Assembly: GCF_035634895.1 (NCBI RefSeq)
Contig: NZ_DASQCC010000266.1
Span: forward strand, 54,509-118,508
DNA: 64,000 nt
Direction of reading: 5' to 3'
DNA from: Actinophytocola sp035634895
GTDB taxonomy: Bacteria; Actinomycetota; Actinomycetes; Mycobacteriales; Pseudonocardiaceae
Both the position numbers and the translations under genes were made by a program. Shown piece after piece: positions 9,166 through 16,549 of the stretch. The notes under the pieces were generated by a model. The model ran no database searches and was not told where the DNA came from. It was given only the letters and a program-made list of their open reading frames with translations. The stretch's first letter is position 1. Each line of letters begins with the position of its first letter.

Positions 9166-9187
9166 GTATATTCGAAGTCGAGTATGT
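9166..9187. promoter_or_regulatory. Putative PadR operator upstream of the DrrAB exporter
   Basis: GTATATTCGA-AG-TCGAGTATGT matches the perfect dyad at 9896-9917 in 16 of 20 arm positions with the same 2-base spacer. It lies upstream of the exporter genes on the side expected for their promoter. A further inverted repeat, TGACATCA (9191-9198) and TGATGTCA (9214-9221), follows next to it. Confidence 0.6.
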
Positions 9188-9218
9188 CGCTGACATCATG
9201 GTGACGTCAAGAGTGATG

Positions 9219-9887
9219 TCACTGGTTCGGCCAGGTGACGCCTTCGTCCTTGACGGCCTGCTCCCACTCGGACACGCCCGGCACGCCATCGGCGATCTCG
9301 TGCGCCCGCCGCCACGTCCTGATCGCGGACAGCTCGCCCTTCTTGATCTTCTCGATCACGCCGTTCACGAACTCACGCTCGGCTCGCCGCATGGCCAGCA
9401 CGTAGGTGGCCTCGATCGCCCACAGGTAGGACATGTCCTCGGTGGTCGCCCAGCCGGCCAGCATCCCGTCGCTGGCGGCGATCTCCGCGTCCAGCCGCAT
9501 GCGGCGGACCTCGAGCAGGCGCAGCGCGTCGTCCGGGGACAGCACCGGAATGAGCGACAGCGCGGCCTCGAACTGGGTGTACTCCTTGACGGGCACGGCG
9601 AGCAGCTCGGAGAGCCAGTCGATCAGCTCGATCCGGCCGGGGTCGGTGATCGCGTAGACGGTGCGCTCCGGGCGGCGGCCCTCGCGCACGGTCTCGTACA
9701 CCTCGATCAGCTGGTGCCGCACGAGCGCGTCGACGACCGAGTAGAGCGAGCCGTAGTTGAGCTTGATGCTCTGCTCCTTGGCCCGTTCCCGCAGCGTGCT
9801 CGACATCTCGTACGGATGCATCGGCTTCTCCCCCAGCAAGGCGAGCACCGCGAGCGCGAGCGGGTTGCCGACCTTCCGCTTGCCCAT
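9219..9887 (-). CDS. PadR family transcriptional regulator
   Basis: A 222-residue PadR protein: winged helix (NPLALAVLALLGEKPMHPYEM, then YGSLYSVVDALVRHQLIEVYET and the wing GRRPERTVYAITDPGR), followed by a helical dimerisation domain of about 110 residues. PadR proteins often repress nearby multidrug exporters. The track start at 9908 lies inside the palindrome 9896-9917. I prefer the ATG at 9887 (MGKRKVGNPLAL), which leaves the palindrome in the promoter. Neither start has a clear ribosome site, so a leaderless mRNA is possible. Confidence 0.9.
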   Translation of the reverse strand: MGKRKVGNPLALAVLALLGEKPMHPYEMSSTLRERAKEQSIKLNYGSLYSVVDALVRHQLIEVYETVREGRRPERTVYAITDPGRIELIDWLSELLAVPVKEYTQFEAALSLIPVLSPDDALRLLEVRRMRLDAEIAASDGMLAGWATTEDMSYLWAIEATYVLAMRRAEREFVNGVIEKIKKGELSAIRTWRRAHEIADGVPGVSEWEQAVKDEGVTWPNQ

Positions 9888-9895
9888 GAACGTCA

Positions 9896-9917
9896 GAATA
9901 CTCGACATCGAGTATTC
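9896..9917. promoter_or_regulatory. PadR operator (perfect dyad)
   Basis: GAATACTCGA and TCGAGTATTC are perfect 10-base arms around CA. The site lies between the divergent PadR gene and the histidine phosphatase gene at 9936, so it could control both. A near copy is at 9166-9187. Confidence 0.75.
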
Positions 9918-9935
9918 GATGAGCGGCAGTGTTCA

Positions 9936-10643
9936 ATGGAGGCCGTGACCAACCCACCCGAGTACCGACAGCACCGATTCACCCTTCCGCCGGGCGCGAC
10001 CGAGATCCTGCTGGTCAGGCACGGCGAGTCCGCCCCGGCGCGCGAGGACCGGCCGTTCCCGATGGTCGACGGGCAGGGCGACCCGCCGCTCGCGGAGTTC
10101 GGCGAGCGGCAGGCAGTGCGGGTCGCCGACCGGCTCGAGCACGAGGAGCTCGACGGCCTCTATGTCACGAACCTGCAACGCACCCACCAGACCGCGGCGC
10201 CGCTGGCGGCACGGTTGGGCGTCACGCCGGTGGTCGAGCCGGGGCTGCGGGAGGTCATGCTCGGCGAGTGGGAGGGCGGGCTGTTCCGCATCCGCGTGGC
10301 CGAGCGCGACCCGCTCGCGGTGGAGATGTACACGAAGGAGCGCTGGGACGTCATCCCCGGCGCGGAGTCGACCGAGGCGTTCGCCGAGCGGATCCAGGAG
10401 TCGATCGAGCGCCTGGCCGCCAAGCACGTCGACCGCCGGATCGCGGTGTTCACCCACGGCGGCGTGATCGGCCAGGTCGTGTCCATGGCCACCGGCGCCC
10501 GCCCGTTCGCCTTCACCGACGGCGACAACGCGTCGATCACCCAGCTCGTCGTGTGGGGCGACCGCTGGCTGATCCGGCGCTTCAACGACACGGCCCACCT
10601 GGACCTCCGCTTCACGCTGTCCGCGGAGCCGCTGGGTAGCTGA
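9936..10643 (+). CDS. Histidine phosphatase family protein
   Basis: A 235-residue phosphoglycerate mutase-type protein. The catalytic LVRHGES is near residue 24, and the second histidine lies in FTHGGVIGQ. The acidic motif REVMLGEWEGG is the usual mid-domain feature. Substrates of this family range from sugar phosphates to phosphoproteins and cannot be assigned. ATG 9936 is the first start after the divergent PadR promoter. A strong terminator follows at 10688. Confidence 0.88.
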   Translation: MEAVTNPPEYRQHRFTLPPGATEILLVRHGESAPAREDRPFPMVDGQGDPPLAEFGERQAVRVADRLEHEELDGLYVTNLQRTHQTAAPLAARLGVTPVVEPGLREVMLGEWEGGLFRIRVAERDPLAVEMYTKERWDVIPGAESTEAFAERIQESIERLAAKHVDRRIAVFTHGGVIGQVVSMATGARPFAFTDGDNASITQLVVWGDRWLIRRFNDTAHLDLRFTLSAEPLGS

Positions 10644-10687
10644 GAGCCGGCAGCACGACGCTCCGACAAGCGCTGGTCGCCTACCGG

Positions 10688-10732
10688 TGAATGCCCCGTA
10701 CCCGTTCTGGGGCGGGGCATTCACGATTTTTT
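10688..10732 (+). terminator. Rho-independent terminator
   Basis: TGAATGCCCCG (10688-10698) pairs perfectly with CGGGGCATTCA (10713-10723), followed by CGATTTTTT. It is placed 44 bases after the histidine phosphatase stop. Confidence 0.9.
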
Positions 10733-10747
10733 CCGAAAGTTACCTCC

Positions 10748-10807
10748 CTCGCCCGATCAGGTAATGATGCAATTCTCGGGCGAGTCGAAGTTGCGGGCGT
10801 GCCGCAA
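10748..10807 (+). promoter_or_regulatory. Two leader hairpins upstream of the 93-residue gene
   Basis: CTCGCCCGA (10748-10756) pairs with TCGGGCGAG (10776-10784). A second hairpin pairs TTGCGG (10791-10796) with CCGCAA (10802-10807). They sit in the roughly 220-base leader or promoter region before the gene at 10955. The remainder of 10808-10954 shows nothing recognisable. Confidence 0.35.
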
Positions 10808-10954
10808 TTACCGCAGTCTTGGCAACGCACTCGCCCGGTCCCCGACCCGCCCATATCGGACCGGGCACATCGGCGGGCGGCACGTCGTCGAGCGGCCTCC
10901 CCCTCGCGCTCCGGCGTGCCGCCCGCCCCCAGTAAACGCCTTGAGGAGCAAGGA

Positions 10955-11236
10955 ATGACGGCCGAGCACGAACGGCTCCTCGACCTGGTCGAGCCGCTGC
11001 GCGCAATCGGCTGGGTTTTCCTCCCCACCACCCTGGCCGCCCCGACGAAACGCCGGATCGTAGACGCCCTTTTCGGTCTCCGCACCCACGACGACCTGGA
11101 GGACAACATCCAACTGTGGGAGCAGTGGGCGACCGCCGGCCGCCTCCAAAAAACAAACGGACACGAAATCCAGGTCTGGCAGACCTCAGGCCAGATCGAA
11201 CACGTCATACACGAAATTCTGGCCCTAAACAAATAA
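10955..11236 (+). CDS. Small hypothetical protein (93 residues)
   Basis: ATG 10955 is preceded by TTGAGGAGCAAGGA, a good ribosome site, so I reject the longer frame from 10691. The protein is soluble and mostly helical (ERLLDLVEPLRAIGWVF, RRIVDALFGLRTHDDLEDN, HVIHEILALNK). I do not recognise the family. Codon use is less GC-biased than its neighbours (AAAAAACAAACGG, GAAATC, CTAAACAAATAA), which hints at recent acquisition or low expression. It converges on the LamG gene, with the 11241 repeat between them. Confidence 0.7.
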   Translation: MTAEHERLLDLVEPLRAIGWVFLPTTLAAPTKRRIVDALFGLRTHDDLEDNIQLWEQWATAGRLQKTNGHEIQVWQTSGQIEHVIHEILALNK

Positions 11237-11240
11237 CCCG

Positions 11241-11375
11241 CGAGTCCCGCGTTCGCACATAGCGAGTCGCGTTTTCGCACATAGCGAGTCGCGTTTTCGC
11301 GCAGAGGGCGTGTGCACGAAACCGCAGTTCGATGTGCATGAACGCGGGACTCGGTGTGTTTGAATGCGGGACTCG
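11241..11375. repeat. Nested inverted repeat between convergent genes (copy 2)
   Basis: CGAGTCCCGCGTTC at 11241-11254 and two degenerate CGAGTCGCGTTTTCGC units at about 11263 and 11285 face TGAACGCGGGACTCG (11339-11353) and TGAATGCGGGACTCG (11361-11375). The inner TGCACGAAACCGCA motif is shared with the repeat at 3066-3220. It fills the gap between two convergent stop codons. Confidence 0.78.
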
Positions 11376-11379
11376 CGGG

Positions 11380-12306
11380 TTAGTGGGTCCAGGAATATTG
11401 GTGTTGGATTTCTTTGGGGGTGAGGGCGCGGTTCAGGAACATCAGGTCGTCCATGCGACAGTTGCATGGGTTGCGTTCCTGCGTGTTCTGGGGGAAGCTT
11501 CCGCCGATCTTGATGCCGCGCGGGTCGGAGGCGGTGGTCAGGTGTGGTGACGGGGTGCTGGTGAGCTGCCAGGGGTCACCCGCGGTCGCGTAGAAACCGT
11601 CCAGTGGCTTTCCGTTGCGGTACAACGCCATTTGGCCGGTGTCGAAGTCGAACGTCGCGGCGAGGAACACCCACTGGTTCGGCGGCAGGATCCGCGGCCA
11701 CGGCAGGTTCGCCGCGAACGTCTGTGACGCGCCGCCGTCGATGCGTCTGCCGAGGGCGACCACCCGGATCTGGCCCTGGACCTCGAACACCTCCATCAGC
11801 GCCCGGACCGCGTGCCCGTCGGAGTCCCCGGTGAGCACGCCGGCCAGCCCGAACGCGTTGTAGAAGTCGTCCGGGTTCGAGGTCTGGGTGTTCGGCGCCG
11901 GGTTGACGCCGGTCAGCTTGAACCAGCCCATGACCGTAGCCTCACGGGCGGCGTTGAACGCACGCAGCGACGGCACCCCGGACGCCGAGTAGGTCCCGGC
12001 CTTCCAGTCGTCGTTGCCCGGCGCCGTGCCGACCTGACCGAGCTGCACCGCGTGCCGGAAACCGTCCCGCACCACCGGCGCACCGTTGATCAGGCTGATG
12101 TTCGTGTGCGACCTGCCCTGGTCGCGTACCACCGACCCCGAAACGTGCTCGAAGTCGTAGTACGCCACCAGGTCCCGCCTCAGCGACGGGAGCACGCCGC
12201 CCGGCCGGTGGTGCCCCGCCCCCGTGGCGGAGACGGGCACCGTCCCGGACAGCGCCGCGAGGACCGCACAACCCAGCGCGATCACCAGCCGACGCATCCC
12301 GGTCAC
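11380..12306 (-). CDS. Secreted LamG-domain (concanavalin A-like) protein
   Basis: A 308-residue exported protein. The signal peptide MRRLVIALGCAVLAALSG follows three residues after a GTG start at 12306 whose bases overlap the stop of the upstream gene (GTGA). The mature part is one LamG jelly roll: LVAYYDFE at its start, EATVMGWFKL, NQWVFLAATFDFDTGQMALYRNGKPL and CRMDDLMFLNRALTPKEIQ. Such domains bind glycans. Coupling to the PQQ-type sugar dehydrogenase suggests joint action on an extracellular polysaccharide. Confidence 0.88.
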   Translation of the reverse strand: MTGMRRLVIALGCAVLAALSGTVPVSATGAGHHRPGGVLPSLRRDLVAYYDFEHVSGSVVRDQGRSHTNISLINGAPVVRDGFRHAVQLGQVGTAPGNDDWKAGTYSASGVPSLRAFNAAREATVMGWFKLTGVNPAPNTQTSNPDDFYNAFGLAGVLTGDSDGHAVRALMEVFEVQGQIRVVALGRRIDGGASQTFAANLPWPRILPPNQWVFLAATFDFDTGQMALYRNGKPLDGFYATAGDPWQLTSTPSPHLTTASDPRGIKIGGSFPQNTQERNPCNCRMDDLMFLNRALTPKEIQHQYSWTH

Positions 12307-14354
12307 GACCGCACGGCTTTGCCGGTGACGCGGAAGTCCCTGGTCCGCCCGATGTTGTCGAACGAACCGAACCCGACGCGCCCGGAGGTGAAGGTGTGGT
12401 CGACCGCGGTCATGACCAGCCTGCCGTCGACCCGGACCGCGATCTCGCCGCTGGACGCGCATCGCGTGACGCTCACGTTGTGCCACTTCAGGTCCGTGAT
12501 CGCCGGTGGCGCGCCGTGGGACTGCACCGGGTCCCACTGGTGCTCGATCCGCAGCCGGTCCGCGTTGTTCACCACGAAGATCCCGTTGTGCGGGTAGATC
12601 GTGTTGTCCGTGGAGAGATGCGCGTAGTAGAACTGCGTGTCGGACCGGTAGCCGAACACGATGATCACGTCGCGGTTGACGATGTCGACCGGCGTGTCGA
12701 GCCGCACCTTCGCGTCCACGCGGACGTCCGCGAACTCCGGCCCCTTCGAGACGACGGCGTACTCGAACGGCCGGCGCGGAGCGCCCCGGTCCGCCCCGGC
12801 CTCGGCCAGCACGGCCTCGCTGCCGTGGAACTCCCACTTCGCCGGGGTCACCGGCGCCCACGAGCTCGCGCCGTGCGGGGCCACCCTCGTGTGGCCGGTC
12901 GAGCAGCCGGCGAACCGCTGCGTGCCGGTCACCTTCCAGATCTTGCCGTTGGCCTTGGCGATCAGGTACAGCTCACCCTTGCCGTCCTGGCCGAACCGCA
13001 GGTCGACGCGCTTGTCGCCCACCAGCTCCTGGAACGTGGTACGGACACCGCCCGCGTACACCTGCGCCTGGTGGATCTGCGCGAGCGGGCCGCCGCGGCG
13101 CATCTCGTTGGCGTTGGTGAAGAAGATCCGGCCGTCGACCAGGTCGGTGAACAGGTACTTGCCGCGCAGCTCGGGAATGCTGCCGCGGTAGACGAAACCG
13201 CCGTCGATCGCGTGCCCGGAGTCCGAGCACAGGTTCGAGCCCGGCGGCGGGTTGTGGTCGAACGCGGCCACCGGGTAGGTGTAGCCGAACTGCGCGTCGT
13301 CGGCCGGCAGCGGGTAAACACCGCACTGCGGGTCGCCGCGCTTGTACACGAACGGTCCCTCGCGCTCGCTCCAGCCGAAGTTGTCGCCGGCCCTGACCTC
13401 GTCGACCGCCTCGATGCGGTGCTCGCCGATGTGGCCGAGGTACAGCCGGCCGGTGGCCGGGTCCCAGCTGAACCGGTGCGGGTCGCGGAAGCCGCGTGCG
13501 TAGATCTCCTGCACGACCCCGGCCTGGCCCGCGTACGGGTTGTCCGGCGGGATGCCGTACTGGTCACCGGTCCCGCCCGAGCCCAGCGGGTCGATCCGCA
13601 GGACCTTGCCGAACGGGTTGGTCAGCTCCTGCGGCACCGTCGAGATCGCGCCCTTGCCGCCGTCGCCGGAGGCGATGTAGAGCACGCCGTAGTCGCGGCC
13701 GCCCCTGCGGGCGTACGGGTTGAAGTCGATCTGCTGGATCGCGTGGATCTGCCCGTGCTCACCGAGCCGCATGATCTCGCGGTGGGTTCCGGAGAACGTG
13801 TCCGCCGCCGGGTCCGCCGCCGTCCACTCGGTGATGATCGAGTGCAGGAACGGCGGGTCGGTCTCGACCGGGAAGGTCGTGGGCTTGCTCAGCGCGGCGC
13901 CGTTCTCGCTGTGCACGGTGTAGAACCTGCCGTTGCGCCGGAAGTCCGGGTGGAAGGCGACGAACCCGGAGCCGGTGCCGAGGCCCCGGCCGGAGAAGAA
14001 GTCCGGGAACTGCGCCTTGACGTCGAGGAAGACGTGCTGGACGCCGTGGTCGAGCAGGTAGATGTCGCCGTTCAGGTCCGGCACGTACAGCCGGCCGGAG
14101 CCGTCCGGCACCTCGCCGAGGTGGTTGATCCGCGCCCACCGCATCAGGCGCGGGTCCGTCGGCGCCGGCGTCGGCTCGGACTTGGGGAACTGCGCGAACT
14201 CCTGGACCGTGAGCCCGAGGCTCGACGGCACCGGGTCCGGCAACGGGTCCTGGAGAGGTTCGTCGGCCTGTGCCGCGGCGGTTGCCGGCACAGCAAGGCC
14301 GGCAGCCATCACCGCACCGGCGATCGCTACCAGCCACCGTCTTGTCTTCGACAT
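12303..14354 (-). CDS. Secreted PQQ-type sugar dehydrogenase (glucose/sorbosone dehydrogenase fold) with C-terminal jelly roll
   Basis: A 683-residue exported protein: signal peptide at 1-30, then a six-bladed beta-propeller of the soluble aldose/sorbosone dehydrogenase family (GLGTGSGFVAFHPDF, YIASGDGGKGA, GKVLRIDPLG, ARGFRDPHRFSWDP, GENFGWSEREG-like, FVYRGSIPEL). From about residue 480 a second domain with KWHNVSVTRCASSGEIAVRVDGR looks like a concanavalin-type domain. Members oxidise sugars with PQQ outside the membrane. Cofactor use by this protein is inferred. The promoter region carries tandem LacI-type operators. Confidence 0.85.
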   Translation of the reverse strand: MSKTRRWLVAIAGAVMAAGLAVPATAAAQADEPLQDPLPDPVPSSLGLTVQEFAQFPKSEPTPAPTDPRLMRWARINHLGEVPDGSGRLYVPDLNGDIYLLDHGVQHVFLDVKAQFPDFFSGRGLGTGSGFVAFHPDFRRNGRFYTVHSENGAALSKPTTFPVETDPPFLHSIITEWTAADPAADTFSGTHREIMRLGEHGQIHAIQQIDFNPYARRGGRDYGVLYIASGDGGKGAISTVPQELTNPFGKVLRIDPLGSGGTGDQYGIPPDNPYAGQAGVVQEIYARGFRDPHRFSWDPATGRLYLGHIGEHRIEAVDEVRAGDNFGWSEREGPFVYKRGDPQCGVYPLPADDAQFGYTYPVAAFDHNPPPGSNLCSDSGHAIDGGFVYRGSIPELRGKYLFTDLVDGRIFFTNANEMRRGGPLAQIHQAQVYAGGVRTTFQELVGDKRVDLRFGQDGKGELYLIAKANGKIWKVTGTQRFAGCSTGHTRVAPHGASSWAPVTPAKWEFHGSEAVLAEAGADRGAPRRPFEYAVVSKGPEFADVRVDAKVRLDTPVDIVNRDVIIVFGYRSDTQFYYAHLSTDNTIYPHNGIFVVNNADRLRIEHQWDPVQSHGAPPAITDLKWHNVSVTRCASSGEIAVRVDGRLVMTAVDHTFTSGRVGFGSFDNIGRTRDFRVTGKAVRS

Positions 14355-14383
14355 ATCCGCCCACTTCCCTGTGGGTTAGACGT

Positions 14384-14421
14384 GGTCAGGAAAGCGCTTT
14401 CCGGAAAGCGCTTTCCTGACC
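14384..14421. promoter_or_regulatory. 38-bp perfect palindrome: two adjacent LacI-type operators
   Basis: The sequence from 14384 to 14421 equals its own reverse complement. It contains GGAAAGCGCTTTCC twice, at 14389-14402 and 14403-14416, with no gap. This 14-mer has the central AAGCGCTT of LacI/CcpA-family operators. It lies 30 bases upstream of the sugar dehydrogenase start. No LacI-family gene is in the window, so the regulator is encoded elsewhere. Confidence 0.8.
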
Positions 14422-14554
14422 CTACCGACGGGCTCCGCCCCGATGCAAGGCCCGGACGGACGCCCTGCGCCGGCGGACCCTTCGAGCCCCCCGATGCCCC
14501 GGCGGACCTTCCGGGCATTCGTCGCGTTCGGCCGGGAGGGGACGAACGGCGGTT

Positions 14555-15346
14555 ATGGTCGTTCGCGTGTTCGCCGCTGAGCGTCGTCAACGAATCCTCG
14601 AGCTGGTCCGGTCGAGTGGTGCCATCTCCCTTCGAGAGCTTGCCAGGCAGGTGCAGACGTCGGAAGTCACCGTTCGCCGGGACCTGCGTGCCTTGGCGGC
14701 ACAGGGTTTGCTCGACCGCCACCACGGCGGCGCCGCACTGCCCGGCGGCCTTTCGCACGAGCCGACGTACTCCGAGAAGACCCATGTCGCGTCCGACGCG
14801 AAGGCCGCGATCGCCGCGCTGGCCGCGTCCCTGGTCAGCGACGGCGACGCGATCGTGGTCGGCGCCGGGACAACCACGCAAGCGTTTGCCGCGAGGTTGA
14901 CCAGGCACAACGAACTGACGGTGGTGACCAACTCGCTGCTCGTCGCGTCCGGACTGGCCGGTGCGCGCGGGGTCGACGTGGTGATGACCGGCGGGACGCT
15001 GCGTGGCTCCATTCACGCCACCGTCGGCGGCACCACGGAGCAAGCCCTTTCCTCTGTACAGGGCACCCGGTCGTTCATCTCCGGCAACGGGCTGACGTCG
15101 GCCCGCGGACTGTCCACCCCGAACCTGACGGTCGCGGGCGTGGATCGCGCGCTCGCGGGCGCGGCGCGCGAGGTGGTCGTGCTGGCGGACCACACGAAGA
15201 TCGGCGCCGAGGCGTTGCTCCAGACGGTCGCACCGGAGGACATCCAGCACGTGGTCACCGACGACGCCTCCGACCCGGCCGAGCTGACCGCGTTGCGCGA
15301 TCTTGGTATCACGGTTCATGTCGCCGCCGTGGAGGCGACGGCCTAG
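14555..15346 (+). CDS. DeoR family transcriptional regulator
   Basis: A 263-residue DeoR protein: N-terminal HTH (AERRQRILELVRSSGAISLRELA, then SEVTVRRDLRALAAQGLLDRHHGGA) and the DeoRC sugar-phosphate sensor domain (GDAIVVGAGTTTQAFA, LTVVTNSL, DHTKIG). DeoR proteins repress sugar-uptake operons and respond to sugar phosphates. GGGAGGGG lies 13 bases before ATG 14555. GTG 14567 is an alternative that gives the common VFAAERRQ start. It directly precedes the CUT2 operon and is the likely regulator of that operon. Confidence 0.9.
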   Translation: MVVRVFAAERRQRILELVRSSGAISLRELARQVQTSEVTVRRDLRALAAQGLLDRHHGGAALPGGLSHEPTYSEKTHVASDAKAAIAALAASLVSDGDAIVVGAGTTTQAFAARLTRHNELTVVTNSLLVASGLAGARGVDVVMTGGTLRGSIHATVGGTTEQALSSVQGTRSFISGNGLTSARGLSTPNLTVAGVDRALAGAAREVVVLADHTKIGAEALLQTVAPEDIQHVVTDDASDPAELTALRDLGITVHVAAVEATA

Positions 15347-15355
15347 TGAGCTTTT

Positions 15356-15416
15356 GTTCAGCGATTGAACGAATCTGTTGAGTCTTGACAGAGAAGTTTC
15401 GTTTGTGACTGAATCT
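15356..15416 (+). promoter_or_regulatory. Promoter region with dyad upstream of the CUT2 operon
   Basis: GTTCA-GCGAT-TGAAC at 15356-15370 is a dyad with 5-base arms, extending to 8 bases with one mismatch. TTGACA at 15385-15390 is a perfect -35 hexamer, with a weak -10 (GAATCT) about 20 bases on. Related half sites (TTCGTTTGTGACTGAA) follow. The AT-rich character stands out in this genome. The likely binder is the DeoR protein encoded immediately upstream. Confidence 0.45.
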
Positions 15417-15423
15417 GATCGGT

Positions 15424-15449
15424 GAGGTCGCCAGCGAGGGCGCGACCTC
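15424..15449 (+). other. 5' leader hairpin before the sugar-binding protein gene
   Basis: GAGGTCGC (15424-15431) pairs with GCGACCTC (15442-15449), about 20 bases before the ATG and just ahead of the ribosome site. It may stabilise the mRNA or modulate initiation. Confidence 0.35.
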
Positions 15450-15469
15450 CCTGATCGGCGGGAGTGCCA

Positions 15470-16549
15470 ATGACGGCATCACGTTTGCTTCGCCCTGTTC
15501 AACTGGCTGGCATCGCCGTTGCGGCGGTCGCGCTCACGCTCGCCGGCTGCACGAAGTCCGAGGACTCCGGCGGCGGTTCCACCGCGAGCAGTGGCGGTCA
15601 GCAGGTCGCACAGGAGGACTCCAGCAGTCCCACCTGCGATCTCAAGCAGTACGGCGGCGAGAAGGTCGACCTGAAGAACGCGGTCGTCGGGTTCTCCCAG
15701 TCGGAGAAGGAGGCCAACCCGTTCCGGATCGCGGAAACCCAGTCGATCAAGGACGAGGCGGCGAAGGTCGGCGTCAAGCAGCTGCTGACGACGAACGCGA
15801 ACTCCCAGCTCAACAAGCAGATCTCCGACATCCAGGACATGATCAACCAGGGTGCGCAGGCCCTGATCGTGGCACCGCTCAACTCCGACGGGCTGGAGCC
15901 GGCGCTGGCCGCCGCACGTGCCAAGAACATCCCGGTGCTGACCGTCGACCGCAAGGTGAACTCCGAGCCCTGCAAGGACTACGTGTCCTTCCTCGGTTCG
16001 AACTTCGTCGAGCAGGGCAAGCGTGCCGCGGACGAGATGGCGAAGGCCCTGAACAACAAGGGCAAGGTCGCCATCCTGCTGGGCTCGTCCGGCAACAACG
16101 TCACCACCGACCGGACCAAGGGCTTCGTCGACGAGATGAAGAAGACCGCGCCGGACGTGGAGATCGTCGCGCAGCAGACGGGTGAGTTCACCCGCGAGAA
16201 GGGCCAGCAGGTGATGGAGCAGATCATCCAGGCCCAGCCCGACATCACCGGCGTGTACGCGGAGAACGACGAGATGGCCCTCGGCGCGCTGGTCGCGTTG
16301 AAGAGCGCCGGCAAGGCCCCGGGCACCGACATCCAGGTCGTGTCGATCGACGGCACCCGCAACGCCGTGCAGAAGGTCGTGGACGGCGAGATGGCCGCGG
16401 TCGTCGAGTCCAACCCGCGCTTCGGCCCGCTCGCGTTCGAGACGCTGAAGAAGTTCCTGAACGGCGAGACGGTGTCGCAGAACGTCGTCATCTCCGACAA
16501 GCTGTACGGCAAGGACAACGCGTCCGCCGAGGTCTCGAACGCCTACTAA
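15470..16549 (+). CDS. Sugar ABC transporter substrate-binding lipoprotein (CUT2, RbsB-like)
   Basis: A 359-residue lipoprotein. The signal peptide ends in the lipobox TLAGC with the lipid-modified cysteine at 27. The mature part is a periplasmic-binding protein of the ribose/galactose type (VVGFSQSEKEANPFRIAE, ALIVAPLNSDGLEPAL, VSFLGSNFVEQGKRAADEMA, GVYAENDEMALGALVAL). The ATG at 15470 is preceded by GGCGGGAG at a spacing of 6; the in-frame GTG at 15464 overlaps that site. It delivers a sugar, perhaps a galactoside-derived one given the downstream GH2 gene. Confidence 0.93.
   Translation: MTASRLLRPVQLAGIAVAAVALTLAGCTKSEDSGGGSTASSGGQQVAQEDSSSPTCDLKQYGGEKVDLKNAVVGFSQSEKEANPFRIAETQSIKDEAAKVGVKQLLTTNANSQLNKQISDIQDMINQGAQALIVAPLNSDGLEPALAAARAKNIPVLTVDRKVNSEPCKDYVSFLGSNFVEQGKRAADEMAKALNNKGKVAILLGSSGNNVTTDRTKGFVDEMKKTAPDVEIVAQQTGEFTREKGQQVMEQIIQAQPDITGVYAENDEMALGALVALKSAGKAPGTDIQVVSIDGTRNAVQKVVDGEMAAVVESNPRFGPLAFETLKKFLNGETVSQNVVISDKLYGKDNASAEVSNAY

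Noticed and set aside
12396..14900. An 834-residue open frame on the plus strand
   Set aside because: It is antisense to the sugar dehydrogenase, is very rich in Arg/Val/His and Asp in the manner of GC-rich shadow frames, and runs across the operator palindrome and the DeoR start.
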